The notes below the pieces were generated by a model. The model saw only the letters and a program-made list of their open reading frames with translations, was not told the origin of the DNA and ran no database searches. The position numbers and the translations under genes were made by a program. A stretch of DNA of 64,000 nucleotides from Ferruginibacter sp. (GTDB lineage: Bacteria; Bacteroidota; Bacteroidia; Chitinophagales; Chitinophagaceae): contig JABFQZ010000008.1 in NCBI GenBank assembly GCA_013141435.1, forward strand, positions 60,818 through 124,817. Reading direction: 5' to 3'. This document shows, piece after piece, positions 18,737-28,563 of the stretch (position 1 is its first letter; every line of letters begins with the position of its first letter).

Positions 18737-21205
18737 TTATTTTATCAATACAGTAGTTCCATGTTTTGCATATATTTTTCCATCAGCTCCTAAAGCTTCT
18801 AGTATCCATACAACAGTTTGCGCCCCAAGTATTGTATTTTTATACATTCCATTCCAGCCTTGCTTTAAGGTTTGTGTTTGGTATAATAGTTTTCCCCATC
18901 TGTCATAAATTTTAAAATATAACAATTGTTTTATTCCATAAAAAACAGGTCGCAAAATATCATTTACCCCATCGCCATTGGGCGTAAATGCAGATGGCAC
19001 ATAAATTGCAATTTCTTTAACCAATTTTACCATTTGAGTATCTACAGTTATACATCCAGATTTTGTTTTTATTTGAATTGTATAATCTTGCTCTATTGCT
19101 CCAACAAATATTGGACTGTAGCTACTAAAATTATCCAAACTTATAAAAGGCTTCCACAATACAGAATCACCAAATTGCCTTGCATGTAATGTAAGTGGCA
19201 AATTTACTACACCAATTTCATCATTATACCTAACTGCAGCTTTTGGTTCATCTATAATAATATTTTTTTTAAGCAAATTACCTGGTAGTGGGCATTGTGT
19301 TGTTGATACTGTTAAACTTAACGGATACAGACCAAAATTAGCATAAGTTGGGAAATTAGGTGTATGTTGTATAGATGTTTGCCCATTGGAGAAAGTCCAT
19401 AAATAATGTATTGTAGAACCCAAAGTATCTACAGTATTATTAATAATTTTTACAGGCAAATTTACACAAGTAGGCAATACGGTAAAATCTGCAATTGCAT
19501 TTTGAAATACTGTAATAGGAATGATAGTAGAATCGGCACAAACATTGCTACTACTAACAATTAGCTTTACTTGATATGATCCAGCTTTAGCGTAAATATG
19601 AAAAACATCTTTTGTATTTGCAACAGTTCCATCGCCAAGTATCCATTTATATTGCATATTACCTACAGCATTTGTACTGGTATTGGTAAAAATAAATTGA
19701 TTGCCTACTAGGCACTGTTGCAAAACATTTACCGAGAAATTTGAAACAGGAACTGAAGTTATTGAAATTACTTTTTTGGCAGTAACAAGTTTACAACCTA
19801 ATCCACCAAAAAGTATTGCATAATATGTACCGCTTTGAGTTACCCTCAATAATGTATCTTGAGCTCCTATTATTGCTATATCATCTTTATACCACTGAAT
19901 ACTATCTGCTATTGCAACCTTTAAAATAGTGCTATCGCCACTTCCAATGCAGTAACTATCTTTTCCAATTATTTTTATATTATTATTAACTAATGCCGCT
20001 TTTACAACTACGCTATCTATGTGTATGCAACCACCACCAATACTTCTAGCTGTTACAACATAAGTTGTAGTAGTGTCGGGTGTGGCTATAGGGTTGGCAA
20101 TATTTGCATTAGATAAACCCAAAGTTGGTGTCCAACTATATCTCACACCCAATAATGGGGCAGAGCCAATTTGCTCTGGCGAATGATTACACGAAATTTT
20201 ATCCTCCCCAGCATCAGCAATTACTAGCAAATTGTTAGTAAGAGTAGTATATAAAGTATCCAAACAGCCGTAGCCATTATACGGATTGAGAACCACTGCA
20301 ACATCAATAGAAGTTGGAGGAGGAGGCGCAATATTTAATGTTTGTGTATTACCTAAAATCGTAGAAAATGTATTGTTGTACCATGTATAATTTTGATATC
20401 CATAAGGAGCTACAACATTTACTAAAGTATCATCAGGGCAAAAAGATGCACCTTCAAATTTACCGCTACACTCCGTGCCTACATCAATATAAGCATAACC
20501 AAAATGTCGTCTAAAAGTGCAATCTGAAGTTTTAAAAAAAAGTTTAATTCGTTTACCAGCATTACCATTCAAATTTATTGTTACGGCAGTCCAATCTTTA
20601 TACCAAATTGGAGTATTACTTTCTGTAATTGGCGATTGTATAAACCCTGGTAAAGGTGTACCAAAAGGGAAAAAAGAAAAAGAAGAACATGTAATTATAT
20701 TTCCATCTGTAACATTTGTAATTTCAATTTGCATACGGGGTTGTTCAAATTCTCTGTGATTAGGATCTTGAAAAACTACTGCATAATTATAAATAAGTGT
20801 ATATTCGTTTGCACTAGCTGGAATTACAAATTCATACGAAATCCCCTCAGCTTCGGCACCTCCAGTGTTGTTACCAAGTTTAATAGAATGACCACTACCA
20901 TTTGGGCAATTTACAGGAAAACCACCATAAGGATCTAAACCATTACCAGGAAAAGAACTGAGCATATCATGCCTTCCATTTACAGCACTACTTGCCGATA
21001 GTGATATTACATTTTGCCCACCAACTGCAGCTACATTTCCAGTATAACTTTGCCAGCCACTAAAATCTCCAAATTCAAAATCGATATTTGGGGGACAGTT
21101 TTGGCAAAATGAATTATTAAAAGCACACAAAAATATTAACCAAAATATCTGTTTTGGCAAAATATAAAAAAATATTTGTGCGCTTATTTTTTTGAAACAA
21201 AGCAT
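18737..21205 (-). CDS. T9SS type B sorting (CHU_C) surface protein with PKD domains
   Basis: An 822-residue exported protein. After an N-terminal signal region it has a beta-rich module with NCPPNIDFEFGDFSGWQ (start of a lectin/carbohydrate-binding-like fold, about 37-230). Ig-like segments follow, then two PKD domains (about 480-570 and 570-665, the first with YKWILGDG). The gliding-motility-associated C-terminal domain is at about 735-822 (VPSAFTPNGDGVNDIL, FKIYDRWGKLLYQ). That domain directs export by the type IX system and surface attachment. No catalytic domain is recognisable, so adhesion is the plausible role. Confidence 0.85.
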   Translation of the reverse strand: MLCFKKISAQIFFYILPKQIFWLIFLCAFNNSFCQNCPPNIDFEFGDFSGWQSYTGNVAAVGGQNVISLSASSAVNGRHDMLSSFPGNGLDPYGGFPVNCPNGSGHSIKLGNNTGGAEAEGISYEFVIPASANEYTLIYNYAVVFQDPNHREFEQPRMQIEITNVTDGNIITCSSFSFFPFGTPLPGFIQSPITESNTPIWYKDWTAVTINLNGNAGKRIKLFFKTSDCTFRRHFGYAYIDVGTECSGKFEGASFCPDDTLVNVVAPYGYQNYTWYNNTFSTILGNTQTLNIAPPPPTSIDVAVVLNPYNGYGCLDTLYTTLTNNLLVIADAGEDKISCNHSPEQIGSAPLLGVRYSWTPTLGLSNANIANPIATPDTTTTYVVTARSIGGGCIHIDSVVVKAALVNNNIKIIGKDSYCIGSGDSTILKVAIADSIQWYKDDIAIIGAQDTLLRVTQSGTYYAILFGGLGCKLVTAKKVISITSVPVSNFSVNVLQQCLVGNQFIFTNTSTNAVGNMQYKWILGDGTVANTKDVFHIYAKAGSYQVKLIVSSSNVCADSTIIPITVFQNAIADFTVLPTCVNLPVKIINNTVDTLGSTIHYLWTFSNGQTSIQHTPNFPTYANFGLYPLSLTVSTTQCPLPGNLLKKNIIIDEPKAAVRYNDEIGVVNLPLTLHARQFGDSVLWKPFISLDNFSSYSPIFVGAIEQDYTIQIKTKSGCITVDTQMVKLVKEIAIYVPSAFTPNGDGVNDILRPVFYGIKQLLYFKIYDRWGKLLYQTQTLKQGWNGMYKNTILGAQTVVWILEALGADGKIYAKHGTTVLIK

Positions 21206-21417
21206 ATTTCAAATTTGTAAAGCTAAAGTTAATAAAACTATGCCAATGTTTAAACTTTAATATTTACACTAAAATATACAAATAAAAATTGAATTTTATA
21301 TAACTTACTTTACGCCTATTATACATCGTCATAGGCTAATGGCCTAAAGTTTAATAAAGCTAAACTGTAGCATAATCGTTGTTAACTAATCTAAATTTTA
21401 TAACAGATTTGGAACAT

Positions 21418-23034
21418 TTATAAAATAGAATTGGTATTAGGAGCAGCTTCCAAAATTTCTTGGCTTACACCACTTGCATATTTTTCAAAGTTTTTTACAA
21501 ACTGTTTTGCAAGCGAAATTGCTTTTTCATCGTAAGCATCTTTATCAGCCCAAGTATTGCGTGGGTTTAAAATATCACTAGGCACATTTGGGCATTCTGT
21601 TGGCATTTGCATACCAAAAACTGGGTGTACTTCATAGGCAACATTATCGAGCTTGCCTTCTAATGCAGCAGTAATCATAGCCCTTGTGTAAGATAGTTTC
21701 ATTCTTGTACCTATACCATAAGGTCCGCCTGTCCAACCAGTGTTAATCATAAATACATTTACATTGTTTTCTTGCATTTTTTTGCCCAACATTTCGGCAT
21801 ATTTACCTGGGTGCAAAGGCAAAAATGGTGCTCCAAAACAGGCGCTAAAAGTAGCAGATGGTTCTTTTACACCAGCTTCGGTGCCTGCTACTTTAGCAGT
21901 ATAACCACTTATGAATTGGTACATGGCTTGGCCAGGAGTAAGTTTGCTTATTGGCGGAAAAATACCATAAGAATCTGCGGTAAGAAAGAAAATATTTTTT
22001 GGTGTTTTGCCTATAGAAATATCCAAAGCATTACTAATAAAATGCAATGGGTAACTTATTCTTGTATTTTCTGTAATTTCTTTATAAGCAAAATCTATCT
22101 TGTTTGTACCTTCGAATAAACCAACGTTTTCTATTAATGCACCAGGTTTAATTGCATTAAAAATTTCTGGTTCGTTTTCGGCATTTAAGTTTATAAGTTT
22201 TGCATAGCAGCCACCTTCAAAATTAAATACACTTTCATTAGTCCAACCATGTTCATCATCGCCAATTAATTTACGATTAGGATCGGCACTAAGTGTGGTT
22301 TTTCCTGTGCCACTTAATCCAAAAAATATTGCTGTATCGCCTTCCAAACCTACATTTGCAGAGCAATGCATACTCAATACATTTTTTTGATGTGGCAAAA
22401 TAAAATTAAGTATGGTAAAAATTCCCTTTTTTATTTCGCCAGTATAACCTGTACCACCAATAAGTATAATTTTTTTTGTAAAACTGGTCATAGCAAAATT
22501 ATGCTGCCTAGTACCATCTTCATTGGGGTTGGCCATAAAAGTTGGTGCATGCAAAATTAGCCACTCAGGTTCAAAATTTTCTAACTCATTTTCTGTGGGT
22601 CTTAAAAACATGTTGTAAGCAAATAAATTGCTCCAAGGGTTTTCATTTACAACTCTAATGTTTAATCTATGAGCTGGGTCTGCACACACATACGAATCTC
22701 TAATCCACATTTCTTGCTGTGCTAAATGATTTAATAATTTTACGTGCATTTTGTCAAATACTTCAGCTGTAATTGCAATATTAAATTCGTTCCAATGCAC
22801 CGCATCTTTTGTTATTTCATCTTTTACACAGAATTTATCTTTGGGACTTCTACCTGTAAATTCGCCAGTGTTTATTAACAAGGCTCCGGTGTCGTTTAAA
22901 ATACCTTGTTTTAAAGCTACAGTTTTGGCTGCTAGTTGCGAAGGAGTAAGTTGGTAATGTGAAGGTTTTGTAGAATTAATTCCTATGCTTGTTAAAATTT
23001 TTTTGATTGTTTCAGGCATTTGTGTAACTGACAT
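21418..23034 (-). CDS. pckA: Phosphoenolpyruvate carboxykinase (ATP)
   Basis: Converts oxaloacetate and ATP to phosphoenolpyruvate, CO2 and ADP, the entry step of gluconeogenesis in the cytoplasm. The 538-residue length is normal. Visible signatures are the substrate-binding TGEFTGRSPKDKF near residues 57-69, the kinase P-loop GLSGTGKTTLSADP near 240-253, the second metal site DDEHGW just after it, and FSACFGAPF near 400. A TACATTTG box lies on the minus strand at 23064-23057, about 25 nt upstream of the start. It appears monocistronic. Confidence 0.96.
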   Translation of the reverse strand: MSVTQMPETIKKILTSIGINSTKPSHYQLTPSQLAAKTVALKQGILNDTGALLINTGEFTGRSPKDKFCVKDEITKDAVHWNEFNIAITAEVFDKMHVKLLNHLAQQEMWIRDSYVCADPAHRLNIRVVNENPWSNLFAYNMFLRPTENELENFEPEWLILHAPTFMANPNEDGTRQHNFAMTSFTKKIILIGGTGYTGEIKKGIFTILNFILPHQKNVLSMHCSANVGLEGDTAIFFGLSGTGKTTLSADPNRKLIGDDEHGWTNESVFNFEGGCYAKLINLNAENEPEIFNAIKPGALIENVGLFEGTNKIDFAYKEITENTRISYPLHFISNALDISIGKTPKNIFFLTADSYGIFPPISKLTPGQAMYQFISGYTAKVAGTEAGVKEPSATFSACFGAPFLPLHPGKYAEMLGKKMQENNVNVFMINTGWTGGPYGIGTRMKLSYTRAMITAALEGKLDNVAYEVHPVFGMQMPTECPNVPSDILNPRNTWADKDAYDEKAISLAKQFVKNFEKYASGVSQEILEAAPNTNSIL

Positions 23035-23182
23035 ATCTTATTTTTTAATGAGGGCTCAAATGTATAAAAAATGAGTGTAATAAATACTAATATTTATCAT
23101 AAAAAAAAAGAAAAAATTCATGTATATTCTAACAAGCGAAGGATGGAATTAGCAAAATAAGTTGGAAGTATTTTTGCTATAT

Positions 23183-23839
23183 TTAAAGGTCCATTTCTGG
23201 TATTATTCCATCTACAATAAGTGAAGCGTTTGTTTTAGCAATAATTTCTTCTATCATTATACCTGGAGCTCTTTCTAAGAGTTTAAATCCCTCTTTTGTA
23301 ATTTCAATTACCGCTAAATCGGTAACAATTTTTTTCACACAGTTTGTACCTGTAAGTGGCAAAGTGCATTTTTTTAAAAGTTTGCTTTCGCCAGCAGGGT
23401 TTGTATGCATCATGGCTACAATAATATTTTTTGCACTAGCTACTAAATCCATAGCGCCGCCCATACCTTTTACCATTTTGCCAGGTATTTTCCAATTAGC
23501 TATATCTCCATTTTCGCTTACTTCCATGGCACCAAGTACTGTTAAATTTATTTTGCCAGATCGTATCATTCCAAAACTCATTGCACTATCAAAAATTGAT
23601 GAGCCAGGTAGTGTCGTTATTGTTTGTTTACCAGCATTAATTAAGTCTGCACTCTCCTCTCCTTCTATTGGAAATGGACCCATGCCAAGTAGTCCATTTT
23701 CACTTTGCAAAACAACATTAATATCTGCCGGAATATAATTTGCAACAAGCGTAGGTATGCCTATGCCCAAGTTTACATAATAACCATCTTTCAACTCTTG
23801 CGCTATTCTTTGTGCTATTTGAAATTTATTTAAAGCCAT
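23183..23839 (-). CDS. scoB: 3-oxoacid CoA-transferase subunit B
   Basis: With ScoA it moves CoA between succinyl-CoA and acetoacetate, linking ketone-body or amino acid breakdown to the TCA cycle. The start chosen is the ATG at 23839 (MALNKFQIAQRIA), the conserved family start. An in-frame start 54 nt upstream would add a spurious hydrophobic stretch. The product is 218 residues. The catalytic glutamate is in SENGLLGMGPFP around residues 51-62, and the C-terminal region with DLAVIEITKEGF is intact. It follows scoA with 75 nt between them. Confidence 0.93.
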   Translation of the reverse strand: MALNKFQIAQRIAQELKDGYYVNLGIGIPTLVANYIPADINVVLQSENGLLGMGPFPIEGEESADLINAGKQTITTLPGSSIFDSAMSFGMIRSGKINLTVLGAMEVSENGDIANWKIPGKMVKGMGGAMDLVASAKNIIVAMMHTNPAGESKLLKKCTLPLTGTNCVKKIVTDLAVIEITKEGFKLLERAPGIMIEEIIAKTNASLIVDGIIPEMDL

Positions 23840-23914
23840 AATAAGAAAATGTAAAAAAAATAATGTAAAAATATACAATAAAATTACAAGCATAAAACCC
23901 TTATTTGCTATTGC

Positions 23915-24613
23915 TTATTTTTTATTAGTTACTGTCCGTTGTTCTATCCTTTTTTCATAATTTACACCTTCAAAAATTCTATGTACATAAACTCCGGGTG
24001 TATGTATAAAATTAGGATCTAGCTCCCCATCTTCTACCAATTCTTCAACCTCAGCAATTGTTATTTTAGCTGCCATTGCCATTAGTGGGTTAAAATTACG
24101 GGCTGTATCTTTATAAATTAAATTACCTTGCTTATCTCCTTTCCAAGCTTTTACAATTGCAAAATCAGCTTCAAAAGCAAGCTCCAGTAAATACTCTTTT
24201 CCATTAAAATTTCTTACTTCTTTCCCTTCTGCTACTTCAGTACCTACACCTGCAGGTGTGTAAATTGCTGGCATACCATAACCTGCAGCCATGCACCTTG
24301 TAGCTAATGTGCCTTGAGGTATTAATTCCACTTCCAATTCTCCGGATAATAGTTGTCTTTCAAACTCTGCATTTTCACCTACATAAGATGAAATCATTTT
24401 TTTAACTTGTTTGTTTTTCAACATTAGTCCAATTCCAAAATCATCTACACCTGCATTGTTAGATATACAAGTTAAATTTTTTACACCTTTTTTTACCAAA
24501 GCGTCAATACAATTTTCTGGAATACCGCAAAGTCCAAATCCTCCTAGCATGAGTACACTCCCATCTACAATATCAGCTATTGCCTCAGTTGCATTATTAA
24601 TTAACTTTGTCAT
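23915..24613 (-). CDS. scoA: 3-oxoacid CoA-transferase subunit A
   Basis: The partner of ScoB in succinyl-CoA:3-ketoacid CoA transfer. It has 232 residues, normal for the alpha subunit. Family signatures include the N-terminal [17 protein letters not shown] (about 18-34), the [14 protein letters not shown] segment and [20 protein letters not shown] (about 101-120). Its ATG overlaps the end of the DUF4296 gene by 4 nt, which implies translational coupling with an otherwise unrelated lipoprotein gene. Confidence 0.94.
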   Translation of the reverse strand: MTKLINNATEAIADIVDGSVLMLGGFGLCGIPENCIDALVKKGVKNLTCISNNAGVDDFGIGLMLKNKQVKKMISSYVGENAEFERQLLSGELEVELIPQGTLATRCMAAGYGMPAIYTPAGVGTEVAEGKEVRNFNGKEYLLELAFEADFAIVKAWKGDKQGNLIYKDTARNFNPLMAMAAKITIAEVEELVEDGELDPNFIHTPGVYVHRIFEGVNYEKRIEQRTVTNKK

Positions 24614-25194
24614 TGTTCAAAAATTTTAAGAGGCATTATTTTATTTTTTTTCTTTAGTAATTGGTTATTATTTATTAAATATTTTAATTTCATACTATCA
24701 ATAGTTTTATTACTAATTTCTTTATTTAGTTGAATAGTATTTCTGCAATTAGTATCTATTATGGTAAATGCTTTTGGAGGTATAAATAGTTCCAATAGTT
24801 TAAAAGGATCGTTATTATAACTAAACGATAAATTATTGTGACTTCTTATTTCGTTAGCTCTTTCAGCTTCCTTAATTCTTGTTTGTTTTGCTACAATGGA
24901 GTCTACTACTATTTTTAATAAATAGCTATGCTTTAAATAATAGTTGTAGCTTTTGTAAAACTTATTTTTATCAACATTATATTTATCAAAAATCTTTTGT
25001 TGCAGTTTAAAATTTTCTAAAAATAAATTTTTAGAGTTATCCTTACCTATAAAATCATTGGTGTAAGCTTCTGCTCTTATTTGTTCCCAAAGTAAAACTT
25101 CCATTTTTTTTGTTGAAATTATATTGAAGGGAACGCCATTTTCGGTGCAAGAAAATAATAAAAATGCAATAAAAAATATATGATTTAGTTTCAA
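24610..25194 (-). CDS. DUF4296 family lipoprotein
   Basis: A 194-residue protein with a lipoprotein signal ([16 protein letters not shown], Cys16) and the DUF4296 pattern ([20 protein letters not shown] around 70-90, then [16 protein letters not shown]). Function is unknown; the family is confined to Bacteroidota as far as I recall. The start is TTG at 25194. The first in-frame ATG is 29 codons downstream and would remove the lipobox, so TTG is preferred. It lies between porD and scoA, overlapping scoA by 4 nt and following porD after 47 nt, so it looks like part of the long minus-strand operon. Confidence 0.8.
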   Translation of the reverse strand: MKLNHIFFIAFLLFSCTENGVPFNIISTKKMEVLLWEQIRAEAYTNDFIGKDNSKNLFLENFKLQQKIFDKYNVDKNKFYKSYNYYLKHSYLLKIVVDSIVAKQTRIKEAERANEIRSHNNLSFSYNNDPFKLLELFIPPKAFTIIDTNCRNTIQLNKEISNKTIDSMKLKYLINNNQLLKKKNKIMPLKIFEQ

Positions 25195-25241
25195 ACTATT
25201 TAGGTATTTTTTGGAAAATATAATTCCAAATTATTTAATCA

Positions 25242-26165
25242 TTACTTTAATCCTTCTCTATAATTAGTAGCATTTGTAATATCTAACCTAGCAAGCAATT
25301 CCATAGCCCTAGCTTTATCTTGTGGCAAAGCCTTTGAAAAAATTTTGATAAGTTCGTTTGCCTTTCCTTGAAAAAAGAATTGATTTATCATTGTATTTGG
25401 ATTGTCGTTGTTAAATACCGATAGTAAGTTTAAAACGTTTAGCACTTCAGCTCTTCCTGTATTTTCATCTTCATAAAATTTATCAAAGCCAAGTCTATAA
25501 TAATTGTAATAAACATCGTTCATTACTGCATATCTATTATCAAGCATATTATTTACGAGCCAATATCTATTACGTATTCCATCTAACGATTTCCACCCTT
25601 TTATCCCTCTAGCTTCGGGTGCATTGTTTACAATATTTTGTGCTTTTAAAAAGGCTTGCTCTCCTCCTCTAATTGCAAAAGATGCATTATCAAAACCAAT
25701 AATTAAATTTGCATAATAAGCCATTAGAGCTGTAAGGTTAGATACATTAGCATCGCTACTACTTACCCTATTTTCATTAAATTCTAATTGTTGATATTCT
25801 ACATATTTGAATTGGATATCATCATCTTTATAATTAATTATTGGAGATAAATATGAGCTATTAAAAATTGGTCGAGCTACTTGGATAGTTAATGAACCAT
25901 TGTACACATTTGTTTCGTCGGTAGGTTTTATATTTAAAAAAAATGAACATTCAATTTTTTCGTTGGTAGCATAATTAACTTTTGTCCATTTTCGGGTATT
26001 CATAAAATTATTAAGTGCTGTTTGTAAAGTTATAAACATACTCTTATTTACATTATTTCCAATTTGAGATGCAGATACTGTAACCCTAGCATGTAACTCT
26101 TGCGCTTGAATAAATATTGCATTTAAACACAGACTTAATAGTAATAATATTTTTTGCAGTTTCAT
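25242..26165 (-). CDS. porD: PorD / DUF4835 family protein (type IX secretion associated)
   Basis: A 307-residue exported protein with a signal peptide (1-21, FIQAQ), followed by the DUF4835 pattern: ELHARVTVSASQIGNNVNKSM at the mature N-terminus and GWKSLDGIRNRYWLVNNMLD around 190-210. Members have been named PorD because of their link to the type IX secretion system; the biochemical role is not settled. The ATG overlaps the end of coaBC by 4 nt. The coaBC-porD linkage is a common Bacteroidota arrangement, from memory usually followed by recN, which is absent here. Confidence 0.75.
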   Translation of the reverse strand: MKLQKILLLLSLCLNAIFIQAQELHARVTVSASQIGNNVNKSMFITLQTALNNFMNTRKWTKVNYATNEKIECSFFLNIKPTDETNVYNGSLTIQVARPIFNSSYLSPIINYKDDDIQFKYVEYQQLEFNENRVSSSDANVSNLTALMAYYANLIIGFDNASFAIRGGEQAFLKAQNIVNNAPEARGIKGWKSLDGIRNRYWLVNNMLDNRYAVMNDVYYNYYRLGFDKFYEDENTGRAEVLNVLNLLSVFNNDNPNTMINQFFFQGKANELIKIFSKALPQDKARAMELLARLDITNATNYREGLK

Positions 26166-27346
26166 TTTTTAAGAATTGTATTTATTATATCAGTAGCTAT
26201 TTTTTCTTTAGTTTTTAAATCGAAATAATTTATAGAGCCATCTTTACCAAAAATAGTAATTTTATTTGTGTTATGCCCAAATCCTGCTCCTGCATCTTGT
26301 AAGGAATTTAAAACTATAAAATCGGCATTCTTATTTTTTAATTTTTTTAAGGCATTTTCTTCCTCGTTTTGTGTTTCTAAAGCAAATCCTACAAGTGTTT
26401 GTTCGCTTGTTTTAATTCCTCCTAAATGCTTTAATATATCCTCTGTTTTTTTTAATTCAATTGAAAAGAAATCTTCCTTTTTTTTTATTTTATGTGTAGC
26501 AACTGTGTTAGGTGTATAATCTGCTACTGCCGCACTCATAATTGCAATATCTATTTCATTAAAATTTAAAATACAAGCATTCAACATTTCTTCGGCACTT
26601 TTTACTCTTATTATATTTACATTATTGGGAGTTATTTCTGTAGTAGGACCAAGTACCAAAGTAACCAGGGCTCCTCTTTTTACACATTCGTTAGCCAAAG
26701 CTATACCCATTTTACCAGTACTATTATTGCCAATAAAGCGAACTGGGTCTATCTGCTCATAAGTTGGACCAGCACTTATAAGTATTTTTTTATTCAAAAG
26801 GTCGTCCTTTATTTTAAAAAAATCTTTCGTCATTTTTACAATATCTTCTGGTTCTGCCATACGCCCTTGGCCTATTAAACCACTAGCCAATTCTCCACTA
26901 TTTACTGGTATAATTATATTGCCATATTCATTTAATTTTAAAATATTTCTTTGTGTAGCTGCATGTACCCACATATCTTCATCCATGGCAGGTGCTACAA
27001 ATATTGGGCAAGTAGCCGATAAATAAACTGCTTGCAGCAAATTATCGCAAATTCCATTAGCCATTTTTGCAATGGTATTGCAACTTGCTGGGGCCACAAG
27101 CATAAAGTCTGCCCATCTTCCTAGCATTACATGATTAGACCAAGTATCTCCCTCAAATAAATTTACAAATACCTTATTTTTAGAGAGTGTAGCAAGTGTA
27201 AGTGCAGGAATAAAATTTTCAGCAGCATTGGTCATTATTACTTTTACTTCGGCACCTTCTTTTACATACAAACGTATTAGAGTTGCTGCTTTATAAGCTG
27301 CAATACTACCAGATACAGCTAATAATATTTTCTTTTGTTTTAGCAT
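26162..27346 (-). CDS. coaBC: Bifunctional phosphopantothenoylcysteine decarboxylase / phosphopantothenate-cysteine ligase
   Basis: Carries two consecutive steps of coenzyme A synthesis in the cytoplasm. CoaC is residues 1-180: flavin-binding SGSIAAYKA at 12-20, the catalytic histidine in NHVMLGRW, PASCNTIAKMANG, and the substrate-clamp PAMDEDMW. CoaB follows (about 185-394): SAGPTYEQIDPVRFIGNNSTGKMG, AAVADY and a KIKK lysine site. The family usually has PASANT; here it is PASCNT, a mild change. The start codon lies directly after the U-tract of a hairpin that follows rpoZ, so transcription into coaBC may depend on read-through or an internal promoter. Confidence 0.94.
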   Translation of the reverse strand: MLKQKKILLAVSGSIAAYKAATLIRLYVKEGAEVKVIMTNAAENFIPALTLATLSKNKVFVNLFEGDTWSNHVMLGRWADFMLVAPASCNTIAKMANGICDNLLQAVYLSATCPIFVAPAMDEDMWVHAATQRNILKLNEYGNIIIPVNSGELASGLIGQGRMAEPEDIVKMTKDFFKIKDDLLNKKILISAGPTYEQIDPVRFIGNNSTGKMGIALANECVKRGALVTLVLGPTTEITPNNVNIIRVKSAEEMLNACILNFNEIDIAIMSAAVADYTPNTVATHKIKKKEDFFSIELKKTEDILKHLGGIKTSEQTLVGFALETQNEEENALKKLKNKNADFIVLNSLQDAGAGFGHNTNKITIFGKDGSINYFDLKTKEKIATDIINTILKK

Positions 27347-27354
27347 AAAATAAA

Positions 27355-27375
27355 AACGACGGAAATACCGTCGTT
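27355..27375 (-). terminator. Hairpin with U-tract between rpoZ and coaBC (terminator or attenuator)
   Basis: AACGACGG (27355-27362) pairs perfectly with CCGTCGTT (27368-27375) around a 5-nt loop. Reading on the minus strand, the stem is followed by TTTTTATTTT and then immediately the coaBC ATG. It would stop or dampen transcription of the downstream coaBC-porD genes. Confidence 0.7.
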
Positions 27376-27419
27376 AAAATTATTAATATTTAGTTACAAA
27401 ATAGGTTTAAATTAAAACA

Positions 27420-27764
27420 TTAACTAAAAAGATCGTCTTGATCATTTTTGCGATGGTATATTTTATCTTCAAAAAATTCGGCAGTAGCCAACAATGCTGC
27501 ATTAGGCATACGCTCATAAGCTCTCGAAATTTCTATTTGTTCTTTATTTTCATGTATCTCCTCTAAGCTATCTGTATGGCTAGCAAATTCTTCTAATTTG
27601 CTATGCAACTCTTCTTTTACAGCTATACTTATCTGATTTGATCTTTTTGCTATAATTGCTATAGATTCATATAAATTTCCTGTTTTATCTTTCATTTCAG
27701 ATAATTTTTTGGGTTCTACACTACTATTAGTGTTAGAGCCTTGCTGACGACGAAGTTTGCTCAT
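27420..27764 (-). CDS. rpoZ: RNA polymerase omega subunit, Bacteroidota type
   Basis: A 114-residue small acidic protein that matches the Bacteroidota RpoZ/RPB6-like family: a central NLYESIAIIAKRSNQISIAVKEEL (about 30-53) and a C-terminal helical segment with SRAYERMPNAALLATAEFF. Omega helps assemble and stabilise beta-prime of RNA polymerase. Its 5' end overlaps the bamD 3' end by 32 nt in a different frame, and a hairpin follows its stop. The bamD-rpoZ-coaBC order is common in the phylum. Confidence 0.85.
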   Translation of the reverse strand: MSKLRRQQGSNTNSSVEPKKLSEMKDKTGNLYESIAIIAKRSNQISIAVKEELHSKLEEFASHTDSLEEIHENKEQIEISRAYERMPNAALLATAEFFEDKIYHRKNDQDDLFS

Positions 27765-28563
27765 TGTTTAAAACTTTTATATTGTTTATACTTAAATTAC
27801 TGTAATTTTCGGCATCCTTTAATAATTTACTTTCTGGAAACCTATCTGCAAAATCTTGATATTCTATAGTAACTTTTTCAAATCGTTCTATTTGTTTTTC
27901 ACTAATACTTAATTTGGCAAATTTATAAAATGATTTTACAACCATTAACTTATACTGGTCACCTTTTAACGATTCGGGATAGTTATTAAGCAAAGTATTG
28001 AATGCAATTCCCGAAGCCCTATAATGTCCTAAATTGTAATACAATTGTGCTTCTCTAGCTTCTTTCATTTCTAATTTTGCTCGTCCCTCATCAATTATAG
28101 CAGTAGCTTCTTTAACCCTCGGCGAACCTAAATGTTGGTTAATGAAAGTCTGCATCATATTTATAGACTTTAATGTATTTACCTGCTCCAACTCTAATTT
28201 CGGACTTTGTTTATAAAAACTAAATGCACGCATAAAATCTACTTCTTCGGCTCTTTCACTATTAGGAAAAACTTCTAAATAACCTTTAAATAAATTTTCG
28301 GCATCGCTGTATTGTTTTTCATAAAAATAACAGTAAGCAAATTTGTAATAAACATCTTCAAATTTATCGGTTCCTTTCATCGACGAAAAGAGTGTTTCAT
28401 ATAATGTTCTAGCATTTCTATAACTTTTTTTTGCATAATATTCATCAGCTTTTAAAAGTTTATAATTAGCATCTTTACTTTTTTCAACTCTACTGAATTT
28501 ACTACAAGATAAAAGTATAAAACAAAATATAATTGAAGCAGAAAATTTTAAGAATATCTTCAT
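27733..28563 (-). CDS. bamD: Outer membrane assembly lipoprotein BamD
   Basis: Part of the BAM complex that inserts beta-barrel proteins into the outer membrane; an inner-leaflet periplasmic lipoprotein. The start chosen is ATG at 28563, giving MKIFLKFSASIIFCFILLSC with lipobox Cys20 (LLSC). An alternative start 21 nt upstream adds seven unneeded residues. The 276-residue product has the expected series of TPR-like helical pairs (KADEYYAKKSYRNARTLYE, then YKFAYCYFYEKQYSDAENLF, FPNSERAEEVDFMRAFSFY). The gene heads the minus-strand run and its 3' end overlaps rpoZ by 32 nt. Confidence 0.9.
   Translation of the reverse strand: MKIFLKFSASIIFCFILLSCSKFSRVEKSKDANYKLLKADEYYAKKSYRNARTLYETLFSSMKGTDKFEDVYYKFAYCYFYEKQYSDAENLFKGYLEVFPNSERAEEVDFMRAFSFYKQSPKLELEQVNTLKSINMMQTFINQHLGSPRVKEATAIIDEGRAKLEMKEAREAQLYYNLGHYRASGIAFNTLLNNYPESLKGDQYKLMVVKSFYKFAKLSISEKQIERFEKVTIEYQDFADRFPESKLLKDAENYSNLSINNIKVLNNEQTSSSARL

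Noticed and set aside
23840..23893. N-terminal extension of ScoB
   Set aside because: The extra 18 residues are hydrophobic and unlike any ScoB; the conserved opening MALNKFQIA starts at 23839.
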